Origin: Mactromeris polynyma
Lineage: Eukaryota; Mollusca; Bivalvia; Venerida; Mactridae
Direction of reading: 5' to 3'
Length of the DNA stretch: 64,000 nt
NCBI GenBank assembly: GCA_032209605.1
Contig: JASFXZ010000003.1
Location: forward strand, 11,348,807-11,412,806
The stretch's first letter is position 1. Each line of letters begins with the position of its first letter. Under the pieces are notes generated by a model. The model saw only the letters and a program-made list of their open reading frames with translations, was not told the origin of the DNA and did no database searches. Both the position numbers and the translations under genes were made by a program. Positions 23,779 to 35,400 of this stretch are shown here, piece after piece.

Positions 23779-24120
23779 TCCGTGGTTGTGCTACGATGTA
23801 CGACCCAGATCAACCATATGTAAGTTTTTTTCCGTGGTTGTGCTACGATGTACGACCCAGATCAACCATTTTTAAGTTTTTTTCCGTGGTTGTGCTACCA
23901 TGTACGACCCAGATCAACCATATTTAAGTTTTTTTCCGTGGTGGTGCTACGATGTACGACCCAGATCAACCATATTTAAGTTTTTTTCCGTGGTTGTGCT
24001 ACGATGTACGACCCAGATCAACCATATTTAAGTTTTTTTCCGTGGTTGTGCTACGATGTACGACCCAGATCAACCATATTTAAGTTTTTTTCCGTGGTCG
24101 AGCTGCGATGTACGACCCAT
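23779..24120. repeat. 52-bp tandem array, about 6.5 units
   Basis: Units begin TCCGTGGTTGTGCTACGATG at 23779, 23831, 23883, 23935, 23987, 24039 and 24091, exactly 52 bp apart. Inside each unit TGGTTG and CAACCA form a short inverted repeat around TACGATGTACGACCCAGAT, and a T-run ends the unit. The last unit is diverged (GGTCGAGCTGCGATG). The near identity implies recent amplification. Confidence 0.92.
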
Positions 24121-24699
24121 ATCGCCATTATATCGAGCTAACCTACAGTAAATTATATATGCTTTGATATATGGAGTAAAACTGTTCAAGTTCTATGGCA
24201 AAACGATTAAAATCGAGCAGTTGAAGGCGATGTTTTTCATTTTTTTCTATATGTCAAATTTAAACGGACGATACAAGCTTTGTTCCGCAAAGATATCGCT
24301 TTGTATTGTTTTAATAGTAAATTAAGACATTCACCGTCGTTCAGACGACAACAGATCCTGCAGAAACATCGAAATGACTTCATATGATTATTGAAAATCT
24401 AATACTTACCTTATTGCCAACAGTATTTATAGTGATATTATACATTGTTTTAATGTTTGTGCTGACGAATTCATCTTGATCAATGGGCGCTAGCGAATAA
24501 TATTTAAAATATGATGTACGATATGCGCCATTCATTCAAAGGTGTTTTACATTTTTACTTTTCATTTTCTCTTCGCATTCTGCATCAAAGATTTTGTTAG
24601 ACTATTGATATGTTGTTTATAGAGTATTATTCTAACGCATATCATTCTTGAAAACATTTCTGTTGCAATTATTTGAGGTTTAAATTAGATTGACTGGAC
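24121..24699. other. Intergenic, nothing recognised
   Basis: AT-rich, with no exon or element end. Confidence 0.4.
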
Positions 24700-25036
24700 T
24701 AAATTGATAGTTCCCACATCCACAATATTTACCTCCCTTGTTCTTAACAATCAGCCATTTTGATAAGCAAAACTGATAAGCTCTTATTGGAGTTATTCCC
24801 AAATATGTGATAATTGAGAAAATACCAAGATAATTTGCATGTGACAACCACTTTTTCTTCAACTTTCTCAGCCAACTGCTAACATGAGAATAATGAATAC
24901 TTTTTTTAATATCTGATTATTTTATCATCGTTTACATTATAGTCCCTATACACTTTAAGGGAATGTGCCTATCAATATGGCTGACTAATCAGAACAAGGG
25001 AGATAAATATTGTAAATGTGGGAACTATCAATTGGT
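24700..25036. mobile_element. MITE with about 60-bp terminal inverted repeats
   Basis: Left end ATTGATAGTTCCCACATCCA mirrors right end AAATGTGGGAACTATCAAT. The complementarity continues inward through ACAATATTTACCTCCCTTGTTCTTA and the AGCCATTTTGAT / ATCAATATGGCT words. Length is about 337 bp, with no coding capacity. Partial relatives are at 13640-13815 and 16107. Confidence 0.85.
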
Positions 25037-25129
25037 GTTATAGAAAGATTGTTGCTTACGAGAGGGGCGCTCCGGAGCGATTAATTTTAAACTTAGTTTA
25101 CATTGACTTTGAAACAGGTTCATACAACT

Positions 25130-25305
25130 TGTAAATGTTAATCCATCTCGATGGCTGTTTCCTGGTTTACTGACCAGTACTTGCGCCTAAATTAGGCATT
25201 GAGAAGGTCGTGATCAAACTCCGATGAGTGGGGTTCGAACTCGCGACCTTCGGATCAGGAGGCAGGCGTTCTACACCCCGATCACTACGACTCAGTAAAG
25301 GTTGC
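25130..25305 (-). repeat. tRNA-derived SINE
   Basis: Minus strand: A box TAGTGATCGGGGTGTAGAACG and B box GCGAGTTCGAACCCC, followed by a body containing AAGTACTGGTCAGTAAACCAGG and AACAGCCATCGAGATGG. A similar body (GTACTGGTTACT...AGCAGTCATC) occurs in the SINE copies at 30.4 and 34.4 kb, so they share a conserved central domain. Confidence 0.75.
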
Positions 25306-25422
25306 ACATTTGAGATGTTTTCCCCTTTTTAACAGCAATTTTCAAGCCGCATTATTTGTGATATGAACGTGTGTCAACAGAATATTAGGTGGGATAACGT
25401 TAGAGTTTGTGGTACATTGTAC

Positions 25423-25545
25423 AGTAAAACCTAGCTTAAAGATCACCTCAATAATAAGACCACATAAACATTAAGAACACAATTTTCAAGTCTATTTTCA
25501 CTTGTTTGCTCTTAATTCAATCTCAATAAGAAGACCATATTTTTT
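25423..25545. mobile_element. Half copy of the CAGTAAAACCT MITE family
   Basis: ACAGTAAAACCTAGCTTAAAGATCACCTCAATAATAAGACCAC-type left arm with AGTCTATTTTCACTTGTTTGCTCTT inside and AATAAGAAGACC at the end. The outer right end is missing. Confidence 0.65.
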
Positions 25546-25964
25546 GCTAGCATTGTGCATATAATTTCAGAAAGCATCTGTATTTTTAGTGCAATTCTCG
25601 ACTTCCCAGTTGACCATAATACATTGCGCTTGCATGACTTCCGGTGTATTTCCGCATTTTGCTGCGTTTGAAATCTTCAATGGACAATACTTGAGAAAAA
25701 AATGAAAAATGTACGATGTTCACATAAATATTCCAAGCGGTTGGAACGCGAAAGAAGTAATAAATTAATGCATTAGTTTTACGAGTATAATAGATTTTCT
25801 TTTGGCTGCCACTGTTTGTGCCATCTTTAAATTTTGTTTGTTTGTATTCAGTGTTGGGCTGTGTTGGTAGGTCGATTATTTTAGCTTTGTGTTAGAGATT
25901 TTTACATCAAAAGCACCAAAATAATTCTAGTTGAGGCCAATATCGGGTCGGTCAGGGTACCGAA

Positions 25965-26095
25965 AATAAATATTTTTTTCGGCGCAGCTGTACTGACATG
26001 GCTTTGCTATTTGCTTGTCAGCGCTGTGTAAACTTCAGATTGGAACAAATGTGCTATATTCAAGTTGCACCGACCATCTTTTTTAAAACATATTT
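25965..26095 (+). repeat. Dispersed repeat family R, deleted copy
   Basis: TTTTTTTCGGCGCAGCTGTA and ACATGGCTTTGCTATTTGC join directly to a right part (GTTGCACCGACCATCTTTTT...TTATTGTT). The middle of the family sequence is missing. Confidence 0.7.
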
Positions 26096-28139
26096 ATTGT
26101 TTAAATCTACCAAAGCCTCAAATTTGCACACGTCCTATATAATTAGTAATTACTTCTTAGAAAGTAAATATACGTGTGTGTTATACCTGGAACACACTAT
26201 ATACGGTCCCTGGTTATAAGCATGTACTTATGCTGGTAAACTTTAATACGAGTTCTTAGAACTTTGAAAATATGCACTGTAATCACCATTGGCGTGTTTT
26301 ATTTATTGTATTGTATATAATTATGTAGAATAATGGGCACATTGCCTTTTTCTGAATAAACTTATCTAATTATCTATAAAATCGCTAGAGCGTAAATCTC
26401 TATCAATGGTACTCAATAGTCCTCTCATCACATGGTCTTTGTATTCTTCACAGTCTGTTTGTCTTTTTGTTTTTCCTCGTCTTTCTTATAATGTCATAAC
26501 GATATCGCAGGTAACGAGACAGTCATATATAATGTTAGTTATATAAAAGGGTGTGAAAAGGATTGCGATAATACATAGCTACGAATCGTTTGCGTAGTAT
26601 GCCCCGGGGCTACTAACATTTACAAGGGGGAGATAAAATACAAACTTAGATATGATAGTTTTGCTTATATCTATTTCATTAAACTGTCATTTGTGATGAA
26701 ACTTTCAAAATAAGTTGATAAATTCACGCGGATGTCTTCCATTGAAATACATAGCAAACAATGCTAAACTGAAATTTCTGGACATGATATTCAGCTATGT
26801 ATTGGCGAGTCTATTCCTCAGTCAAAGTCGTTCACAAGTTATTTAGCAGTTGTATATAAGGTGTCAGTTTATGTTTCATTAAATGACTGTATAGTCCAGC
26901 GTAGAGCGCATACAGCTTAGCACTTGGCTTGGTCGACGGTTGTTTCCCTATACCCCTTCTTCCCTCCTAGATAAGAAGGGGTAGCCGTTGACCTTGTCAG
27001 GGTTTTGTTGTGTTGTCTTTATGCATTATTTTATGTTTGTCTCTTGTTAGAGACGAACAAACTGCATGATGCGTGTATGTGGTCGCACGGTCATGATACG
27101 CTCCTTGTCTGTTTTCCATAAGTATCGTTGCATTAATGAAATAAGTTTTCATATGATTAAATTATCGTCAAATACCTAAATACCATATTTAGGTATTTGT
27201 TAACGTTAATTTAACTGATTCACCCACATGGGTACTACAACTACACGACCGTTATTTGTTAAACTTTATACAGATTTATTACATTCTAAGTTATGTTATA
27301 TGTGTTTTCTACAAAGTACGTTTTATAAACAAAACGAAATAAGACAGGGAGCGTATCATGATTTGTATTCCATTCCGTATCATACTGTTATCAGAATAAA
27401 GAAGTTATACAAAAAGTTATTTTTCAACTATCAGGACGGAAGTTTTGCAATTGTAATGAATACACGGACTGCACCAGTATGTTGAATTACCTCCCTTTAA
27501 TATATGCAAATTTAAAAACCTGTTTGAATTAATTAAGGAAATTTATATATCAAATGCTAGCAAGGGAGGTGGTGGGTGACTGTTACAGTATACTAATATT
27601 TTAAAAGGAAATGTTGTTTGTTTATTTTTTGTATACGGAAATTCCCGAAAACGCACGAAGACTAAACCGAACATTGTCGGCTTTGACCGAATGCGATATC
27701 TACGATTTGACCCTCAACCAATGATCGTGAAGAATCAAAGTACTGGGAGTGCTAACATTGATCGTGTAGAATCAAAGTAATAGGGGCACCTTACGAATAA
27801 TGATTTGATATAGTTCGCTGTGTCGACTTTGCAGAATCAAATTGCTCAGGAGTACTATTTGAAATAGTTGTTTGATAGTTAAGGGGATAAAGGGAACCAC
27901 TGTATAAAACATGTCTCCACTTCTATTTTTAATATATATCAATATTAATAAAAATATTTTCAACAAAAAATTCAACCTTCATTTACAAGTTATCCAGTAC
28001 ATTAGACTTCACTTTCTTCAAAATCTACTTAACTTTTTACATAACTTTGTTATTAACTGTCAATAGGACATTTTCAGAAATGTATTTGATTCAGTTAGAT
28101 AAAACGAATGAACAGAAATGAACTTTGATAGTGTTGTAC
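26096..28139. other. Intergenic, no gene seen
   Basis: AT-rich with only short unsupported frames. There is a modest GC-richer stretch at about 26930-27010 (CCCCTTCTTCCC and its complement AAGAAGGGG form a small inverted repeat at 26956-26983). Confidence 0.4.
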
Positions 28140-28240
28140 AAAACATCTTCATTCAGATTCAGATTGCAACAGATTTGCTTGATTCAGATTGCGCCGACCA
28201 TCATCTTGAAAGATATTTCTTGTTAAGTGTGTCAATGTGT
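28140..28240 (+). repeat. Dispersed repeat family R, right-end fragment
   Basis: AGATTGCGCCGACCATC, then CTTGAAAGATATTTCTTGTT, matches the right end of the copy at 22850-23160. Confidence 0.55.
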
Positions 28241-28504
28241 TCTATATCTTCTCATTCGTTACTATTTACCGGAAATAAAGTGAATTTATTTATCAATATT
28301 TTTGTAACACTAGATAATATGACCGAAAAGTGGCGTTTATATAAGTTCACTTTGTCGTAGTATAACAAATTAGCTAATTTTCACAAAACTCCGAGTTCTT
28401 CTTTTACAAGTCGATGATCATATTCACGATTCTAGTCACAATAATCCATGTTATGTATACAACATCATTTGTCAGATAAACATGTTAACTGTACACGTAC
28501 ATGT

Positions 28505-28905
28505 ATACACTCAGCAAAATTTCTAAACGTCCATGTTATAAAATACAAATTTAAGAAAAAGGTATTATATGCCAAATTAAAATTTGGCATTCTAGTACTA
28601 TACACAATACTCTGTCGACTTTCACAAAGAAAATACCGATTAATTGTCATAGTTGACCACGTGTTACGGTGAGTACGATGTTCAACTTTTGGCACGAGAA
28701 TCACATGTACTGTGCAGTAAGCAGTAAATTTCATTTCAATGCAATCCATGTTGTATGTCCAACACGAAAAACAGAAAAGATGGCAGAATGAACACCGAAG
28801 AACGCGCCAGGGCCTTCGGTATGATTGATGCTCGTACTCCGATTCAACTTTATAAATTAAACAATCGATCAAGTAGAATAGAAATTTTGTTCGGTGTAGA
28901 GGATC
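28505..28905 (+). mobile_element. Decayed Tc1/mariner-like element with transposase N-terminus
   Basis: TACACTCAGCAAAATTTCTAA near 28505 resembles Tc1-type element ends (inference from general pattern). At 28788 an ATG opens MNTEERARAFGMIDARTPIQ, which resembles the first helix-turn-helix segment of Tc1-like transposases (T-x-E-E-R-A-R-x-x-G-M). The frame ends at TGA near 28911 and the rest of the transposase is not visible. The long minus-strand frame over 28465-28872 is a shadow. Confidence 0.5.
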
Positions 28906-29121
28906 TTACATGAGTGGCCATCATTTTTTTGGATTGATATGTTCTAAAAACAAGGCTTTGTCAAGTTTTAATCGGTTTTAGATGACCACAAATGTAAAAT
29001 TCTATTTATGACAAAACAACAGAAACAGCTGATTTCCGTCAAAACATACAAGAAAAATTCAAGAGTATAAAAGTCAACAAAAAAAACAAAAAAATACCAT
29101 AAATATCTGTTTCTTCAACAA

Positions 29122-29127
29122 TTTATT
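29122..29127 (-). terminator. HADH polyadenylation signal AATAAA
   Basis: AATAAA on the minus strand (TTTATT on plus), about 350 bases after the HADH stop codon. It is followed by AT-rich sequence. It implies a 3' UTR of about 370 bases. Confidence 0.6.
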
Positions 29128-29477
29128 TCATTCAAGCTTTTGGTACAAGTTAGATAAACAAAACATCATTATATGTCATGCATATTAGGGTAAGATAGAA
29201 CAAACTATCCCAATGTAATGACTTTGAAATATATGACCCGTGATGTAATGACATAGTATGGTAAAAAAAATTTGTTCTCCACATGAAACAATTCCTACAT
29301 ATCACATAAGACAAATATATACATTTGTAATTATATAAAAAATTGCGACAAAAACTTATTTTAATTTATATTAAGGACTATACATGTACACATATTTCAA
29401 CAATATTTCAAACTGTCATGAAACAACAAAGTTCTACACTATTGTATAATTAATATATATTAGTGTTAAGTTATAGT

Positions 29478-32400
29478 TTATTTCTTGCTCTTGTAAAATC
29501 CTTCTCCAACTTTGTTCCCTAATTTTCCTTCAGCAACATATTTGTTAAGTAAGGGACTTTGAGCAAATAAAGGATTATCTGGATATTTCTGGCTCCATCC
29601 TGTAAATAATGAAGATGTATGGTTGCTATAGTTACATAGAGTAGTAGTTTCAGTTTTCTCATATCAGTGCACAGTACATACAAACTAACATACCGTCATG
29701 TTATTTCCAGAACACTATAACTTGTTTTGCATCTTTTTGAGAAAAACAACTTTAAGGTTTTACCCTCTTGAGATATATTTTTACATACAGGTTTATGGAA
29801 TTGCATTTTATTTTAATTATGTGCAATGCAGAATAATATAGGTAGTACAGATAGAAAGAGCTTGAAAAGACGGTTTCAACGATACCAAATACTCAAAACC
29901 GCCAAAATTGACTTGCAGGGTTCTGGAAATAAGGCGACAAATTATGAACCCCTTATAATAAAACAGATGTTAATAAAGGCCATGTATATCATCCATCACA
30001 AGTGAGCATATTACATTATCAAGTATGCTGGTAAAAGCCTTTGATTTTATTGGTGCTTTGTTTTGTGATGGGATTTAGAGTCACATAAACAGCCAGGGTC
30101 ATGTGGTCAGGGTCATGTAGTGACCCGCAGCTAGAAGGTGGAGGAAGATCCCAGGTTACTCTTATTGCAGTATTTTCGGAATATGTCCCTCGGAGGAACC
30201 ACTAACCTTCTGCAAACTGGCTGGATAGCTTCGTAACTTAGAAATTCTACCTCCTGGGTGGTATTCGAACCCACTGGACTGAGAGGCAAGTAATTTGAAA
30301 TCAGGGACCATAACAACTTGACCATGGAGAGCCCCTTATTAGAACTGGCAAAGGAAACTTATCTGTTTCATGTACACATGAACTGAGCTTTATTAAATTA
30401 ACCAGGGAGGCATATTGGTCGAGGGAGTAGAGCACCTGCTTCAACATCAGAAGGTCCTGGGTCTGAATCCCACCATGGGTGAAATTCCTGTCAGGTCTTC
30501 ATAGCGGATCTGTAATCCCTGACTTAGCCGCGAGTATTGGCCAGTTACTGAGACAGCAGTCATTGTAAGTGATTAATATAAGTTTAATGTTAGGATTTTT
30601 TCACAATCAATGTAAAATGCATAAGTATAAACTAAACACTTGTTTTGTATGCCAATTTTTTTTAGATTAACAGGAAAGTATTATTATCATCAGTTTGCAG
30701 GGGCCTAGCTTAGCTGAAATGATGTATAGTAGTCAGTATAGGCCTAGTTTAAGGGGGGGGGGGGGTCCGGGAGGCAAGGTAGCTCAGAAAATAATTTGTA
30801 GCTAGATTGCCTGGATGGCATCATGCACGAAATGATCCAATACTAAGGAAAAGATTCAAGTACTATCACTTACCATCCATGATAAATTTACAGGTGTCTA
30901 ACCCAACATAGTCGGTAAGTTCAAATGGCCCCATGGGGTATCCTGCCCCTAACTTCATAGCAGTGTCAATATCTTGTGGAGTTGCCTCCCCTCTTTCTAC
31001 CATACGTACGGCCTCCATCATGTATGGTACTAATAATCTGTTGACAATAAACCCTGGTGTATCCTACAATACAATCGAAATTTAGTAAATTAAAACATTA
31101 CCAGCCATTTTTTTCAGTTTTAGGAGAAGTATGACAGGTCCTTTTTGAAAGGGGAAATTTGCATCATGAATCACCAATTTGGGTATTAGTAAGGCGAAAA
31201 TTTTAAATAATTTTACTGAAGGGGAATTTTCTTTCTGAGTAGGAGAAAATATATACTTTTTTCATTTGAAAACGGGGCCCAACATCAGCCCCAAATTTGC
31301 CATAAAAAAGGTCTGATTACAGACAGAAAATCAAGGTAATACACAGCTCACCCCCCTCCCTTTTGCAGCAAAGGAAATTTTGGGTTAGCAGTGAACATGT
31401 GTTTCAAAACCTTTCAAATACACTGATTAACAGGTTTTTAGCAAGTAAATAGTACTGACTGCTTATCTCTTCATATAATTTGTATTGAAAATTCCCAATG
31501 GTGTTCAGGTATAACAACTGATTAAATGTTTGTGATTAGATTAAGTATATTAAATTGTATACTTTTAATAACTTAAATTGTAAATTTTACAATGGTATAT
31601 TGTTTTAGAAAATCGAACAAGAAACGATGTCAGATGGACAAAACACCATTTTCTATTAATTTTTAGCCTAGCTATCAGTTTTCCTTTGCAATATAGGTTA
31701 GGTAACTCTTTGTTTTACTCAATACAGTTTTGATATTACATTGTACAGTGCTGATACTGTTAACAGGTGTAATGCTTCTTCATAAACCATCAAATATTTT
31801 AATCATAAGTCAGGGTCCCAGGAAATTAATTTGAAGTAAAACCTCAATAATAAGACCACCCTTGGGACCCTTGAAAACTGGTGTTATTGAGGTGGTTTTA
31901 ATGTTGAGGTTGAATAAAGAGCAAAACAGTGGAAATGGACTTGAAAATTGTGTTCTTAATTTTGAGGTGGTCTTATTATTGAGGTGGTCTTTTAAGTGAG
32001 ATTTAGCTGTATATCAATCAAGAAACAACAAGAGATCCTTACTTTACAATTTACTGTCACTTTTCCCATGGCTTTGCCGAAACTCAACAGTGAATTAAAT
32101 GTCTCATCACTCGTTTCTGGGATTCTTATAACCTGTCCGAAAGAAAATAGAAAGGTTTGAATATACAAATCTGCCAAGAAGATCTTGAATATAAGCAGAC
32201 CTCTAATAATACACTAGTCCGACGTCCTGGACTAGTCTAATGCTGAATCAACAGTTGAGTTGAAGTTAGTCCCGGACAAGTCTGTTTATAAAGCTAACTA
32301 ACATCAGCAATTGTTCAGTTGTAAATCAAACCTTAGAATCCCAAAAAAACATACATGTGATCATTAATTATAGATTGTGGAGCTATCATTGTGTATGTTT

Positions 32401-35400
32401 ATTTGTTTCTAAATTGACCAATATTCTCGGACAACTAGCTTCCTATGTCGGACAAGTCAAAGTTTACATTTCCATAAGTCCGGGACAAGTGCCTTTGAAA
32501 TAAAATTCTAGAGCCCTGATTAGTACGGACTGCATTAAATGTAAAGTCCACAGCCAATATTGGTATATTATCAACTTACAAACATTTTTCTATGTTGAAT
32601 AATTTAACTTGTCTGAGCGTTTTTTATCCATTTTAGTTTTTGTCACAACAAATAATTATATATGACTGCATTACTGTTGGACGTGTAGAGATTTTTACCT
32701 CAACTAGTTTCATCATAGGCACAGGGTTGAAATAATGAAGACCACCAAATCTATCCATTCTCGATGTAGCTACTGCTATCTCTTTGATTGGAATTGACGA
32801 GGTGTTGCTGGCAAAAATGGCACTCCTGAAGAACAAACATGAATTATCATTCATTTTCATAAATGTTAATATCACGATAAGATAACAGACTATGTGGCTC
32901 ATATGTGGGATAAACACCATGTGATATCTTTTAAACCTTGATTTTTTTGTTTCTATATAATGCTATACAAATATCGATAAATTGTTCATACCTCAGTATG
33001 TATACAGTAAAACTTCACTTAAAGACCACCTCAATAATTAGACCACCTCTGTATTAAGAATACCATTTTCAAGTCCAATTTCACTGATTTGCTCTTTTTT
33101 AACCTCAAATTAAGACCACCTCAATAAGAAGACCAGTTTTCAAGGGTTGCAATGGTGGCTTATTATTGAGGTTATACTGTATACAGATACATACTTGGTC
33201 ATCAATGACACCATAACCCCTCAGTGAATGAGGTTTCCTCAAAGTTTGGTTAAGTTCTGTACTAAAATATCATGTAGTGCTTAATTAGTTCTATACAAAC
33301 TTAAAGAAGCTACACAAAAACAAGACAATCCCATGCAAATCAGACCAAAAATGAAAGTTGTTCAGTTTCAAAATTGTGCCACTTTTATACACTAGCCAAA
33401 TTTTTTGACTATACAATGAAGAAAGAACCATGAAGGTCCATGGCTATATAACAGGTCAAGCTGCATTACACATTCCACAAAAACGGGTCTATAAGGAGTT
33501 GACTACCCGACACTTTCAGACAATCGGTATCACAATAATAAAAAAGCATTTCCATGCAGACGAAGACTTTGAGGGGTTACAGTAAAGCAAGTTTGGGTAT
33601 TCTGTTGAGTTTTTACAATATTTACCATATATTACAGAACTTTTTGAAGAACCCTCATATTCATATTTTAACATCAATGTTACTTACTGAGGGGCTGCTT
33701 TGTCCAATGAAGCAAACAATTGTTTCTTTATATCGAGGTTCTCTACAATGGCTTCAATAACAAGATCTGTTTGTTTTACAGCTTCCACTGCATCAGTCTG
33801 TGTCTGTAGACGACCCAGAACTTCGGACACAAACGCCTCACCTTCCTGTAAACATTGAGGAAAAGAACAATGCTTGGATAATTCCATTAACTACTTTACA
33901 AATTGTGAAGTTTGCAATGTCTAAAGTACATGACATTGGCTAATTCGAGAAATGTAGTGCATATTTCCTCCTTCACAGAAGAACATTGTTATATACTTCA
34001 CTATTAAACATTAACAATACTCATATCTGCTCGCAAATAGCCTGAAATTGATTTTGACTCTGTCAAAATATAAACTCAAACACTACATCAAGGCCAACAT
34101 TAAACAGTGTGTATTTGCTGTCTTAGATGACACACATGGCAAATGTTTTTTCCAGTCACGATCAAGACAAACATAGTTAAACAATTACTGACAAGTAGTG
34201 TTGATAATGTTCTCTTTTATTCCTTACTCAATGCAGTTTTGTGAGTGGGTTGTAATTAAAAATGTGACTTAGAACACTTATATATTTTTAAGAAACATTT
34301 ATTGACCACAGAGCAAACACCACACAACAACATTTGGGTCCCTGCTGTGGGAGAAATAGTGGTCCATGGTCGAGTGCCCGACTCCCTATATTGTCATGAG
34401 TTTAAATCCTGCTTTCGAGGAGGTTGAGCCGTGAACACCACAATCCCCTTTATCGGGTACCAGGTGTAAGTACTGGTTACTACCCCAGGAAGCAGTCATC
34501 AAGAGCATTTAATACAGGTAGTAAATGAATTTCAACAAACCTGTGGTTTCTCAGCATACTTTTTCTTCACAACTCTTTGAAGACTTTTTGCAATACTACC
34601 CTTGGATTTTGCAAGGATTTCTTCACTCTGATCTACCATAACAACATTGTGTCCAGTAGTGGCTGCGACCTGGAAGTAAATGCCGTGTCTTTACCATGTA
34701 ACATACATTTACAGTAAACCTCAATAATACGACCACCCTTGGGACCCTTGAAAACTAGTCTTATCATTGTGGTGGTCTTAATACTGAGGTTGAATAAAGA
34801 GCAAAATAGGGAAAATAGACTTCAGAATTGAGTTATTATTATTTAGGTGGTGTTATTATTGAGGTGGTCTTTAAGTGAGGTTTTACTGTATTTATCATGT
34901 TATGGAGAATTAGGTTACTAAGTTCATCTTTATGATCTATCGCTGATCAGTGAGATTGTCTCGTATAACTTTGAGTTTCATCACATTCATTAAGAGTTCT
35001 AACAGGCAGATATGGAGCAAACAGAACACCTTAATTTTTTGTCTGTCAATGAAAGTGATTGTCTGTGTATGAAAGTGATTGTCTGTGTATGAAAGTGATT
35101 GTCTGTGTATGAAAGTGATTGTCTGTGTATGAAAGTGATTGTCTGTGTATGAAAGTGATTGTCTGTGTATGAAAGTGATTGTCTGTGTATGAAAGTGATT
35201 GTCTGTGTATGAAAGTGATTGTCTGTGTATGAAAGTGATTGTCTGTGTATGAAAGTGATTGTCTGTGTATGAAAGTGATTGTCTGTGTATGAAAGTGATT
35301 GTCTGTGTATGAAAGTGATTGTCTGTGTATGAAAGTGATTGTATGTGCATGAAAGTGATTGTATGTGCATGAAAATAATTGTCTGCATATGAAAATGAGT

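Noticed and set aside
28465..28872. 135-codon minus-strand frame
   Set aside because: It is antisense to a Tc1-like transposase N-terminus and has no family signature.
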